Origin: JBECKS01 sp964557005
Lineage (GTDB): Bacteria > Pseudomonadota > Gammaproteobacteria > Pseudomonadales > JBECKS01
DNA: 64,000 bases
Reading direction: 5' to 3'
NCBI GenBank assembly: GCA_964557005.1
Contig: CAZKYI010000002.1
Coordinates: 186,001 to 250,000 of the forward strand
The notes beneath the pieces were generated by a model that had not been told where the DNA came from, ran no database searches, and saw only the letters and a list, made by a program, of their open reading frames with translations. A program made the position numbers and the translations under genes. Shown piece by piece: positions 25,940 through 34,003 of this stretch; the first letter of the stretch is position 1, and each line of letters starts with the position of its first letter.

Positions 25940-26604
25940 GTTCTCTCGCCAAAAATTGCGCTGCCAATTCTGATTAAGGTGGAGCCGTGTTTCAGTGCAG
26001 CAAGGTAATCATCACTCATGCCCATCGATAAGGTATCAATCGTTTGTGCAGGAAACTGCGCTTGCAGGGCAGCAAAGTGCTGCGCGATTCTAGCAAAGCT
26101 TGCATCTTGTTCACCAATGCTTTTGCCTGCTTTGGGAAGCACCATCAGGCCGCGCACTTGCAGTTGGGGAAATGCCAGCAGTGCTTCACAAAAAGACAAG
26201 AGCGCTTCTGGTGCGATGCCCGCTTTTTGTGCTTCGTTGTCGATGTTCACCTGAATACACACTTGCAGCCGTTTGTGTGGCGGGCAATGCTGGTTGAGCA
26301 GCGCAGCGATTTTCAGGCGATCCAGCGATTGTACCCAGTGGAAATGTTCGGCAATGTGTTTGCATTTGTTACTTTGAATCGGGCCAATGAAATGCCATTC
26401 GATGTTGGGCAGATGGCGTAGCGCTGTGATTTTGGTGCAGCCCTCCTGCACGTAGTTTTCACCAAAAGCACGCTGACCTGCCAGATAGGCTTGCTCAAGC
26501 AAGGCAGCGGGTTGGGTTTTGCTCACCGCAAGCAGGCGTGGTTTTTGGGGGTAGCGTGCCAGCGTGTGCTGAAAATCGCGCAAAATGTGTTCAATATCGG
26601 GCAT
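25936..26604 (-). CDS. yggS: YggS, pyridoxal phosphate homeostasis protein
   Basis: PLP-binding protein (PLPBP/COG0325) that buffers pyridoxal phosphate and influences amino acid pools. From the ATG at 26604 it has 222 residues, the family's usual size; the frame extends 28 codons further (to 26688), but that part is unlike the family. The PLP lysine is in RLLAVSKTQPAALL. FGENYVQEG, EWHFIGPIQSNKCKHIA and VRGLMVLPKAGKS follow, and the phosphate-binding loop is LSMGMSDDYLAALKHGST. It heads the yggS-proC-yggT operon, divergent from pilT. Confidence 0.95.
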   Translation of the reverse strand: MPDIEHILRDFQHTLARYPQKPRLLAVSKTQPAALLEQAYLAGQRAFGENYVQEGCTKITALRHLPNIEWHFIGPIQSNKCKHIAEHFHWVQSLDRLKIAALLNQHCPPHKRLQVCIQVNIDNEAQKAGIAPEALLSFCEALLAFPQLQVRGLMVLPKAGKSIGEQDASFARIAQHFAALQAQFPAQTIDTLSMGMSDDYLAALKHGSTLIRIGSAIFGERT

Positions 26605-26805
26605 GGGGTTAGCTGTGTTCCACAAAGCGCCCAACTTACCATATTTGTGTGTTGAGCTTAATTCTGCCCGCTGGTTGAAATCCCCCACGTAGTTAATTAT
26701 CTTGGCTTACTGCCTGCGCCCGTCGCTCGCTGAAAAGCACAACACAAGAACAACAAGAGCAAATTATAGCGGCATAACAGCGCCGACACGATGTGAGGAG
26801 AATCC

Positions 26806-27840
26806 ATGGACATTACCGAATTACTGGCCTTTAGCACCAAACAGGGCGCTTCCGACTTACACCTTTCGGCAGGCTTGCCACCGATGATTCGTGTAGATGG
26901 CGATGTGCGTCGCATCAATCTGCCCGCGATGGATCACAAAGATGTACATGGCCTGATTTATGACATTATGAACGACAAACAACGCAAGGATTATGAAGAG
27001 TTTTTTGAAACCGACTTTTCATTTGAAGTGCCTGGTCTTGCGCGTTTTCGTGTTAACGCGTTTAACCAGAACCGTGGTGCAGGCGCAGTGTTTCGTACCA
27101 TTCCTTCCAAGGTGTTGACGATGGAAGATTTGGGTTTGGGCAAAACCTTTCGCGATATTTCAGAAATGCCGCGCGGGATTGTGCTGGTGACAGGGCCAAC
27201 GGGTTCGGGTAAATCCACCACGCTGGCGGCGATGATTGATTTCATCAATAACAACCGCTACGAGCATATTCTCACCATCGAAGACCCCATCGAATTTGTG
27301 CATGAAAGCAAGAAATGTCTGGTGAACCAGCGCGAGGTGCATCGCGATACCCGAAGCTTTGCAGCAGCGCTGCGTTCCGCACTGCGTGAAGACCCTGACA
27401 TTATTCTGGTGGGTGAGATGCGTGACCTTGAAACCATCAAACTGGCATTGGAAGCTGCGGAAACAGGGCATTTGGTGTTTGGTACCTTGCACACGCAATC
27501 TGCCGCCAAAACCATCGACCGTATTGTCGATGTGTTCCCCGCAGCAGAAAAAGCGATGGTGCGTTCCATGTTATCGGAATCCTTGCAGGCGGTAATTTCA
27601 CAAACCCTGATGAAGAAAAAAGGCGGTGGTCGTGTGGCGGCGCATGAAATCATGATTGGAACGCCCGCAATTCGTAACCTCATTCGTGAAGATAAAGTGG
27701 CGCAAATGTATTCAGCAATTCAGACGGGTGCAGGCATTGGTATGCAAACGCTCGACCAATGTTTGTTGGGCTTGGTGCAAAGTGGTGTGGTGGAGCCGCA
27801 TGTAGCACGCGAAAAAGCCAAGTTTCCCGACAATTTCTAG
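26806..27840 (+). CDS. pilT: PilT, type IV pilus retraction ATPase
   Basis: Hexameric cytoplasmic ATPase that depolymerises the type IV pilus and so powers twitching and DNA uptake. The 344-residue length is standard. N-terminal PAS-like domain with QGASDLHLSAGLPP; Walker A GPTGSGKST (residues 130-138); Asp box TIEDPIEFVH; Walker B DPDIILVGEMRD; His box TGHLVFGTLHT; and the PilT-specific AIRNLIRE near residue 287. A good ribosome binding site (GAGGAG) precedes the start. It is followed by pilU, and the Chp control cluster lies 9 kb downstream. Confidence 0.98.
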   Translation: MDITELLAFSTKQGASDLHLSAGLPPMIRVDGDVRRINLPAMDHKDVHGLIYDIMNDKQRKDYEEFFETDFSFEVPGLARFRVNAFNQNRGAGAVFRTIPSKVLTMEDLGLGKTFRDISEMPRGIVLVTGPTGSGKSTTLAAMIDFINNNRYEHILTIEDPIEFVHESKKCLVNQREVHRDTRSFAAALRSALREDPDIILVGEMRDLETIKLALEAAETGHLVFGTLHTQSAAKTIDRIVDVFPAAEKAMVRSMLSESLQAVISQTLMKKKGGGRVAAHEIMIGTPAIRNLIREDKVAQMYSAIQTGAGIGMQTLDQCLLGLVQSGVVEPHVAREKAKFPDNF

Positions 27841-27857
27841 CTTTAGCTACTTGCGTT

Positions 27858-27943
27858 GATGGTACGGCGTTAAAAAATTTTTCAAGATGCTCATTTACGA
27901 CAAGTAAACTCCGCTCTCTCAAAATTTTTTGCCTTGTACCATC
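27858..27943. repeat. Imperfect inverted repeat between pilT and pilU
   Basis: The left arm begins GATGGTACGGC and the right arm ends CCTTGTACCATC, each followed or preceded by a run of A/T (AAAAAATTTT), so an 86-base element can fold into a long imperfect hairpin. It starts 17 bases after the pilT stop. It looks like a dispersed intergenic palindrome rather than a simple terminator, because the loop is about 35 bases and carries its own conserved-looking sequence (TTTACGACAAGTAAACTCC). It may act as a processing or attenuation hairpin in the pilTU message. Confidence 0.55.
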
Positions 27944-28010
27944 TGCCTCAGTGACGCTATTTGGTTTGGTGAAAATATAATTATTAAAAAAATAAAAAAA
28001 GAGATAAACG

Positions 28011-29150
28011 ATGGAAATTGAACAGTTACTCAAACTTGTTGTTGATAAAGGCGCATCGGATTTATTTATTACAGCGGGTGTTCCGCCGAGTGTGAAGGTG
28101 AATGGCAAAATGGTGCCAGTCACCAAAACGCCGTTAAGCCCCGAAAAAACGCGCGAAATTGTATTCGGTGTGATGAGTGAAGCGCAGCGCAAGGAATTTG
28201 CTGCGGCGAAAGAATGTAATTTCGCCATCAGCTCTCGTGGTATCGGTCGTTTTCGTGTGAGTGCCTATTACCAGCGTAATCTGGTGGGCATGGTGCTCAG
28301 ACGTATTGAAACGCGCATTCCTACCTCGGAAGAACTCAAGCTGCCAAAAATCATCAATGAGCTGGCCATGACCAAGCGTGGCATTGTTATTTTTGTGGGC
28401 GCGACAGGCACAGGTAAATCGACTTCCCTGGCGGCCATGATTGGCCATCGTAATCGCAATAGTCAGGGGCATATTATTTGTATTGAAGACCCAATCGAAT
28501 ACATTCACCAACATGCAGGTTGTATTGTAACCCAGCGTGAAGTGGGACTGGATACCGAATCCTATGAAGTAGCATTGAAAAACACCCTGCGACAAGCGCC
28601 TGATGTCATTATGATTGGCGAGATTCGAACCAGAGAAACCATGGATCACGCAGTCGCGTTTGCTGAAACAGGCCATTTGGTGCTCGCAACCTTGCACGCC
28701 AACAATGCTAACCAGGCACTCGACAGGATTATTCACTTCTTCCCTGCTGATCGTCAGGCACAAACCTGGATGGATTTATCACTCAACTTGCGTGGCATTG
28801 TTGCGCAACAACTGGTGAAAACCAAAGATGGCAAGGGAAGGGCGGCAGTGATTGAAGTGTTATTAAACACGCCGCTGGTTGCGGATTTGATTCGCAAGGG
28901 CGACATTCATCTGATTAAGGAATTGATGAGAAAATCGCGCGAACTGGGCATGCAAACCTTTGATCAGGCGCTTTATGATTTGTACAAGGCAGACCAAATC
29001 AGCTATGAAGATGCACTGCTTCATGCCGACTCGCCTAACGATTTGCGTTTGATGATTAAACTCGCCAGTGATGGCGAAGACGGTCTGATGGATGCCACCA
29101 AGAGTTTAAGTTTGCAGGAAGATGAGGCGGATCAATACAAGCGGTTTTAG
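28011..29150 (+). CDS. pilU: PilU, PilT-dependent type IV pilus retraction ATPase
   Basis: PilT paralogue that assists PilT-driven pilus retraction under load. The 379-residue protein has KGASDLFITAGVPP at the N-terminus, Walker A GATGTGKST (residues 130-138), Asp box IEDPIEYIHQH, Walker B PDVIMIGEIR, His box TGHLVLATLHA and the AIRNLIRE-like VADLIRKGDIHLI. The C-terminus is longer than PilT and acidic (DGLMDATKSLSLQEDEADQ), as usual for PilU. The ATG at 28011 is preceded by AAAGAGA. It lies 170 bases downstream of pilT with a palindrome between. Confidence 0.96.
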   Translation: MEIEQLLKLVVDKGASDLFITAGVPPSVKVNGKMVPVTKTPLSPEKTREIVFGVMSEAQRKEFAAAKECNFAISSRGIGRFRVSAYYQRNLVGMVLRRIETRIPTSEELKLPKIINELAMTKRGIVIFVGATGTGKSTSLAAMIGHRNRNSQGHIICIEDPIEYIHQHAGCIVTQREVGLDTESYEVALKNTLRQAPDVIMIGEIRTRETMDHAVAFAETGHLVLATLHANNANQALDRIIHFFPADRQAQTWMDLSLNLRGIVAQQLVKTKDGKGRAAVIEVLLNTPLVADLIRKGDIHLIKELMRKSRELGMQTFDQALYDLYKADQISYEDALLHADSPNDLRLMIKLASDGEDGLMDATKSLSLQEDEADQYKRF

Positions 29151-29282
29151 GTTAATTTTCCCCTTGTTTAAGGAGGGGCTAGAGGAGGGAGGTAGCGGTT
29201 TGACACCAATACGCCCGTCAGTTAAATTCCTTTCGCTTCATACAAAAAGGTTGACACAACAATGAGAAAACAACCCTCTTAT

Positions 29283-29494
29283 ACAGCACAGCACAGCACA
29301 GCACAGCACAGCACAGCACAGCACAGCACAGCACAGCACNNNNNNNNNNNNNNNNNNNNNNNNNNNNNNNNNNNNNNNNNNNNNNNNNNNNNNNNNNNNN
29401 NNNNNNNNNNNNNNNNNNNNNNNNNNNNNNNNNNNNNNNAGCACAGCACAGCACAGCACAGCACAGCACAGCACAGCACAGCACAGCACAGCAC
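29283..29494. repeat. (CAGCA)n pentanucleotide tandem repeat interrupted by N gap
   Basis: Perfect 5-base tandem repeat: 57 bases on the left (29283-29339) and 55 bases on the right (29440-29494) of a 100-base N run. The unit is not a multiple of three, so copy-number change would shift any frame that crosses it; all six frames are free of stops. True length is unknown. The near-equal repeat lengths on the two sides suggest a short-read assembly that broke at its k-mer length. Confidence 0.97.
29340..29439. other. Assembly gap (100 N)
   Basis: Exactly 100 undetermined bases inside the pentanucleotide repeat, the conventional placeholder for a gap of unknown size. Frames crossing it cannot be trusted. 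Confidence 0.99.
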
Positions 29495-29745
29495 TCTCTC
29501 TGGCCTGAAAAGGCTCTGAAACTCCGCCGACGGGCATTTTCATTTAAGCAGAATTTTCGCAGCAGTTATTTTGATTGTTGCTCCAGCTTGGTATTTGAGC
29601 ATAAAAGCCAGCTACGGTTTTCAAGGCAGAAGATATATCCTGTGGGAATTTCGCTTGAAAAGAGATTGATTTGATTGGGGTTTTATATAAATCGAATCGA
29701 TATCAATCACATATAAACAATAACAACAATAAACAGGGGTGAAAT

Positions 29746-30747
29746 ATGTTTTCAAATGCTCGTTATCAATTTTTAACACTAATACTTGTCTCAATTTTAA
29801 CTTCTTGTGGTTCTGGCGGCGGCAGCGGTGGTGGTAAAAAAGATTGTGCAACAGTAACTATTGAAGGATTTGCTTTTTGTGCAGATGACAAATCGCTTTT
29901 TATTCCCAGCGTCCCAAAAGATGCTACTGAGTTGGCTGGTGAATACGGAAGCGACCTGAAGCTGTCTATCAAAAACTCGCCGTATAAAATAGAAATGTCT
30001 TCTGATGTAGTAATAAAAAAAGGCGCGATATTAACAATTGATCCAGGAGTAGAAATTTACTCATATGGAGGAGAGATAATTGTTCATGGACATTTGATTG
30101 CTAATGGAACGAAATCCAAGCCAATCAACTTTTATAATATTGATATATTACCTGATTCTTCTCCTTCAAAGAGTTCCCCGAGAATCACCATATCTTATGC
30201 AAAATTCCATGGTGGCTCACCGTTTACTTATGATTCATATCAATCAGAAAGGAGCGCCAGTTTTTCAGTTAAAAATTCTATAATTGTGAGAGGAAATCCA
30301 CATATGTTAGATAAGCCAAGGGCAGGGACTATTGTTAGTGAAAATATTTTTATCGGAAATAACTCTATTGCCGTTGATGACGATAGTTCTATTGGCAATA
30401 GTACTATTTCACATAATACTTTTTTTACTTATGAGTCTCCAGATTATAATCACCAATTTTTTGGAATTGAAATTTCTACTCATATTTTTAGTGTTTTTAA
30501 AGGGAGCATACATTCCAACTCGTTTATTGATGGAAGCCCGAAAAAAAATGCAAAAGCGATAGACTATTATACGGAAAGTTTTACGCTTGATATTTCGAAT
30601 AATTACTGGGGAACAACGGATGCAGAGAAGATTGAAAAGATGTTTGAGGCAGACATCAATTATATTGAATATGAACCATTCTTGTTGCAGCCAAGTGATT
30701 TGGCACCAGATATTTCTGCGTTTACAGAATTTCTTTTGAGTGACTAG
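29746..30747 (+). CDS. Predicted lipoprotein with beta-helix-like repeats
   Basis: A 333-residue protein I do not recognise by name. It starts with a lipoprotein signal peptide (FLTLILVSILTSC, acylated Cys at about residue 21) and a flexible GSGGGSGGG linker. The rest is rich in short beta segments with G/N/S turns: VVIKKGAILTIDPGVEIYSY resembles the first rungs of right-handed parallel beta-helix proteins, and SNNYWGTTDAEKIEKM resembles the NNYWG turn seen near the end of such domains. That suggests a surface or periplasmic carbohydrate- or host-interacting protein; this is inference. Codon use is AT-richer than in its neighbours, and it lies in a variable interval after the microsatellite. 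AGGGGTG precedes the ATG. The stop overlaps that of pyrC' (convergent). Confidence 0.72.
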   Translation: MFSNARYQFLTLILVSILTSCGSGGGSGGGKKDCATVTIEGFAFCADDKSLFIPSVPKDATELAGEYGSDLKLSIKNSPYKIEMSSDVVIKKGAILTIDPGVEIYSYGGEIIVHGHLIANGTKSKPINFYNIDILPDSSPSKSSPRITISYAKFHGGSPFTYDSYQSERSASFSVKNSIIVRGNPHMLDKPRAGTIVSENIFIGNNSIAVDDDSSIGNSTISHNTFFTYESPDYNHQFFGIEISTHIFSVFKGSIHSNSFIDGSPKKNAKAIDYYTESFTLDISNNYWGTTDAEKIEKMFEADINYIEYEPFLLQPSDLAPDISAFTEFLLSD

Positions 30748-32030
30748 TTGTTCTGATAAACCAAACGCCCATTGAAAACACTCAAGGTATTTTTCCAGTG
30801 AAAATTTTCACCGAAGAAGGGTGAGTTTTTTCCTGAGGATAACCAGTCATTTCTAGTGAGTGTCCACGGTTGCGTGTCTATCAGACACATATCCGCGCGC
30901 TCACCTTCGCTGATACCTTTTTGTTTTATGCCCAGTATTTTTGCAGGGTTAAGGCTCAGCAACCTGATGATGTCCATTTTTGAAAAGCCTGCCTGTTCAA
31001 GCTTGCCTGCCAAAGGCAAAAGTGTTTCCAGCGAAGAAATACCTGATTCGGCAGCTTCAAAAGGTAAATTTTTTGCAGCAGCTTCATGCGGTTGATGAGA
31101 AGAGCAAATGGCATCAATCACGCCGTCTTTTAAACCTTGTATCAAGGCTTTGGCATCTTCCTGTGTGCGTAAAGGTGGGCAAAGATTGTAATGGCTGTCG
31201 TAATTTTGCAGATAGCTGTCATCAAGAAATAACTGGTGTGCTGTCACATCTGCGGTGATGTTTAAGCTTGCCTTTTTCGCCGCCGCAATTTGTTCAACGG
31301 CTTTGGCGCTCGACAGTTGCGAAAAATGTGCACGAACGCCAGTTTGTTCTATCAACAAAAGTTGTGTGGCAATGGCAATGCTTTCTGCATTGCGTGAAAT
31401 CGCGGGCAAGCCTAAACGTGCCGACCAAACACCATCGTGCACGCCACCTGCTTTGGCCAGTTCGGGTAATTGTGGATAAATAAACACGGGGATATTAAAG
31501 CTCGCCGCATATTCATAACAACGGGTTACTACTTCCAGATTTTGAAAGCGGTGGTAGTAGTTGGTCATCGCAGGACAGTGCGCATCAAACAAGGCTTTCA
31601 TTTCGCTGAGTTGTTCGCCTTGCAGATTTTTAGTGAGTGCGGCAATCGGATAAACCTTGGCCAGTTTGAGTTCGTTGGCTTTATCAATAATCGATTTGGC
31701 GATGGCAGGGCTGTCGATAGTGGGTGAGCAGCTTGGCAAACATGCCAGATGCGCAATGCCTGCTTTAACGGCAGCTTTTAATTCGCTGGCAATCGTTGCT
31801 TTTAATTCAAAGCCAGGTTCACGCAGGTGAGTGTTCAAATCAACAGCGCCTGGCATCAAAAATCTTCCCTTGGCATCGATGCAGGTTTCTATTGTCTGAC
31901 CAGCGTTAATCTGCGGTGCAATTTGTTTGATTGTGCCATTCTCAATCAACACATCGGTGTGTGTTTCGGTTTGGGTATACGGATCAATCAGGTGTGCATT
32001 TTTTATGAGCAGGGTGCTGCGTTTCATCAC
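30744..32030 (-). CDS. pyrC': PyrC' (PyrX), dihydroorotase-like protein lacking catalytic residues
   Basis: A 428-residue dihydroorotase homologue of the non-catalytic type that assembles with aspartate carbamoyltransferase. The fold signature is present, but metal-site residues are lost: active enzymes have D-x-H-x-H-L-R-E-P-G where this one reads DLNTHLREPG (first His replaced by Asn), and the late T-D-H-A-P-H motif reads SSHQPH with the catalytic Asp replaced by Ser. The region that carries the carboxylated lysine or its substitute reads CPAMTNYYHRF. It lies after pyrB with a 4-base overlap, as in Pseudomonas, where PyrC' is needed for ATCase assembly. An active pyrC should be elsewhere. 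Confidence 0.92.
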   Translation of the reverse strand: MMKRSTLLIKNAHLIDPYTQTETHTDVLIENGTIKQIAPQINAGQTIETCIDAKGRFLMPGAVDLNTHLREPGFELKATIASELKAAVKAGIAHLACLPSCSPTIDSPAIAKSIIDKANELKLAKVYPIAALTKNLQGEQLSEMKALFDAHCPAMTNYYHRFQNLEVVTRCYEYAASFNIPVFIYPQLPELAKAGGVHDGVWSARLGLPAISRNAESIAIATQLLLIEQTGVRAHFSQLSSAKAVEQIAAAKKASLNITADVTAHQLFLDDSYLQNYDSHYNLCPPLRTQEDAKALIQGLKDGVIDAICSSHQPHEAAAKNLPFEAAESGISSLETLLPLAGKLEQAGFSKMDIIRLLSLNPAKILGIKQKGISEGERADMCLIDTQPWTLTRNDWLSSGKNSPFFGENFHWKNTLSVFNGRLVYQNN

Positions 32031-33040
32031 TCATCACCTTGTTGCGGATTGGCTTGCATGGTCATGGAAAGCACGGCCATGCGTACTGCAATACCATAGT
32101 TGACCTGATCGAGAATCACGGATTGTTCACCGTCGGCCACACTCGAACTGATTTCCACACCACGATTGATAGGCCCCGGGTGCATCACCAGCGCATCGGG
32201 TTTGGCATAAGCGAGCGTGGATTGTTTCAAACCAAACAGTTGATAGAACTCGTTTTCACTGGGTAACAATGCGCTTTGCATGCGTTCCTTTTGCAAGCGT
32301 AACATCACAATCACATCGACATCTTCAAGCCCGCTTTTCATATCGCCATAAACTTTTGCACCCAAAGCGTCACTGTGATTTGGCAACAAGGTAAGAGGTG
32401 CAATCACACGCACTTCCTGTGCGCCAAGCATGTTGAGTGCCAGAATTTCGGAACGTGCGACGCGCGAGTGCAGAATGTCACCAATAATCGCAACTTTCAG
32501 TTTTGAAAAATCACCCTTGTGTTTGCGAATGGTGAGCATGTCGAGCATGGCTTGCGTCGGGTGTTCATGCGCACCATCACCTGCGTTAATGATGGCGACA
32601 TGCGGGTCAACCTGCTGCGCAAGAAAATGCGGTGCGCCACTGTGCGCATGGCGAATCACAAACATATCGGCAGACATGGCTTCAATGTTTTTAATCATAT
32701 CGACGAGCGATTCGCCCTTGGAGGTGGCAGAGGTATTGATGTTGACGTTGAGTACATCAGCACTCAGGCGTTTTGCGGCCAGTTCGAAGGTGGTACGTGT
32801 GCGGGTGCTCGCCTCAAAAAATAAATTAACAACGGTACGCCCGCGCAACAAAGGCACTTTTTTAATCGAGCGATGACCCACACCGAGAAAGGATTCGGCG
32901 GTGTCGAGAATGTTTTCGAGAATGTTGCGATTAAGCCCGTCGATACTGAGAAAATGTCTGAGTTTCCCGTTGGAATGAAGTTGAATATGACGGGCAGATG
33001 AGGTGTGAAAAGCAGTTTCTGATTTCAGACTTTCGGGCAT
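32027..33040 (-). CDS. pyrB: PyrB, aspartate carbamoyltransferase catalytic chain
   Basis: Condenses carbamoyl phosphate and aspartate to carbamoyl aspartate, the first committed step of pyrimidine synthesis. From the ATG at 33040 it has 337 residues; the frame reaches a TTG at 33067 that would overlap pyrR, and I consider it unlikely. Carbamoyl-phosphate loop FFEASTRTRTTFELAAKRL, the HPTQAMLDM motif and VMLRLQKERM followed by HPGPINRGVEI are all present. The extended N-terminus before FLSIDGLN is as in Pseudomonas class A ATCases, which form a dodecamer with PyrC'. Confidence 0.97.
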   Translation of the reverse strand: MPESLKSETAFHTSSARHIQLHSNGKLRHFLSIDGLNRNILENILDTAESFLGVGHRSIKKVPLLRGRTVVNLFFEASTRTRTTFELAAKRLSADVLNVNINTSATSKGESLVDMIKNIEAMSADMFVIRHAHSGAPHFLAQQVDPHVAIINAGDGAHEHPTQAMLDMLTIRKHKGDFSKLKVAIIGDILHSRVARSEILALNMLGAQEVRVIAPLTLLPNHSDALGAKVYGDMKSGLEDVDVIVMLRLQKERMQSALLPSENEFYQLFGLKQSTLAYAKPDALVMHPGPINRGVEISSSVADGEQSVILDQVNYGIAVRMAVLSMTMQANPQQGDE

Positions 33041-33050
33041 TGAGGTGAAT

Positions 33051-33575
33051 TCAAGGCTCAAGTTCAATAATTTTGAGGCTTAGTGGTTCAGGGCCGCACA
33101 ATTCTACCCTTTGTGCAGGGGCAAGGGAAAGCTTTTGCCCGCAAATATCAGGGCGAATGGGGAGCTGTCGTGAACCCAGTTCAATCAGGCTCACCAGTGT
33201 TACGCTGGCAGGGCGGCCATAATCAAAAAGTTCGTTGAGCGCTGCACGAATGGTTCTGCCAGTCATAACCACATCATCAACAAGGATAATATGTGCGCCT
33301 TCCATCTCGAACGGCAAACTGGAAGGTAAGACCTGCGGGTGCAAACCTTTTTGTGCAAAGTCATCACGATAAAAGGAAATATCGAGCTTGCCTAAAGGCG
33401 TTTCAAAACCAAGGTTGCGGTGTAATTTTTCAGCCAGCCATACGCCACCCGTATGAATGCCAGTGATGTAGCACACATTCAGGCTGTCTTGCGACAGCGA
33501 TGCAAGATGCGCGTTTAACTGCTGCTCAATGGCATGCAACAATTCATCGAAGTCGGGAATCTTGATGTTATTCAT
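33051..33575 (-). CDS. pyrR: PyrR, bifunctional pyr regulator and uracil phosphoribosyltransferase-like protein
   Basis: A 174-residue type I phosphoribosyltransferase-fold protein. The PRPP-binding loop is IILVDDVVMTGRTIRAAL, and CYITGIHTGGVWLAEKL is the N-terminal family motif. In Bacillus, PyrR binds RNA and attenuates pyr genes; in Pseudomonas-type pyrR-pyrB-pyrC' operons its regulatory role differs, and I see no PyrR RNA site between pyrR and pyrB. It overlaps yqgF by 4 bases and lies 10 bases before pyrB. Confidence 0.95.
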   Translation of the reverse strand: MNNIKIPDFDELLHAIEQQLNAHLASLSQDSLNVCYITGIHTGGVWLAEKLHRNLGFETPLGKLDISFYRDDFAQKGLHPQVLPSSLPFEMEGAHIILVDDVVMTGRTIRAALNELFDYGRPASVTLVSLIELGSRQLPIRPDICGQKLSLAPAQRVELCGPEPLSLKIIELEP

Positions 33576-34003
33576 GAGGGAGAATCTGAGGGTGTTTCAG
33601 TGAGTTGCTGTTCAAACCAGTTGCGCAGTATTACCGCTGCCGCGAGAGAGTCAATCTCTCTGTCGGTCACGCAGTGGCTTTCCTTCACTTCAAGGCTGCT
33701 CAGGCGTTCGTCCATCATGTGGGTGGGCAGTTTGTAGCGATCAGCAAGACGGTTGGCGAACTTGCGTGCGCGTCGGCTCATGTCACTCTCACTGCCGTCC
33801 ATATTGAGTGGCAAGCCAATCACCAGTGCAGCAGGTTGCCATTCCTTGATGATGGGATCGAGTTCTTGCCAGCGCGGTATGCCGTTATCGGCCTTGATGC
33901 GACACAGCCCTTCGGCAGTGCGGGTGAGGGTTTGTCCAGTGGCAATGCCAATATGTTTGCTGCCGAAATCAAAAGCCAGATAAAGGCGTGGGTGCTTAGC
34001 CAA
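33572..34003 (-). CDS. yqgF: YqgF/RuvX, RNase H-fold nuclease for 16S rRNA processing
   Basis: RNase H-like protein of the YqgF family, linked to maturation of the 16S rRNA 5' end and once proposed as a Holliday junction resolvase. The start is judged to be the TTG at 34003: it overlaps the yqgE stop (TTGGCTAA), has GGGA 8 bases upstream and gives 143 residues, the family's normal size. The longer frame to 34114 only translates yqgE in another frame. Motifs: LAFDFGSKHIGIATG with the catalytic Asp, ALVIGLPLNMDGSESDMS, and HMMDERLSSLEV with acidic residues; the late D-S-L-A-A-A-V-I-L helix completes the site. Confidence 0.94.
   Translation of the reverse strand: MAKHPRLYLAFDFGSKHIGIATGQTLTRTAEGLCRIKADNGIPRWQELDPIIKEWQPAALVIGLPLNMDGSESDMSRRARKFANRLADRYKLPTHMMDERLSSLEVKESHCVTDREIDSLAAAVILRNWFEQQLTETPSDSPS

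Larger units (their letters stand above)
29151..29745. other. Non-coding interval with microsatellite and assembly gap
   Basis: A 595-base stretch with no credible gene. It holds a G/C-run (CCCCTTGTTTAAGGAGGGG), an imperfect 11-base inverted repeat (29211-29221 and 29527-29537, 9 of 11 matching) that flanks the microsatellite, the microsatellite and its N run, and then an AT-rich leader of about 210 bases before the lipoprotein gene. Open frames through the pentamer exist on both strands only because the repeat has no stop in any frame. Confidence 0.8.

Noticed and set aside
29283..29494. Tandem repeat as a CRISPR array.
   Set aside because: The unit is 5 bases with no spacers and no cas genes nearby.
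29218..29543. Open reading frames of 71-101 codons through the (CAGCA)n tract on both strands.
   Set aside because: The repeat lacks stops in all six frames and is broken by 100 N, so the frames are artefacts of the repeat and gap length. Only the ATG at 29262 is worth testing experimentally.
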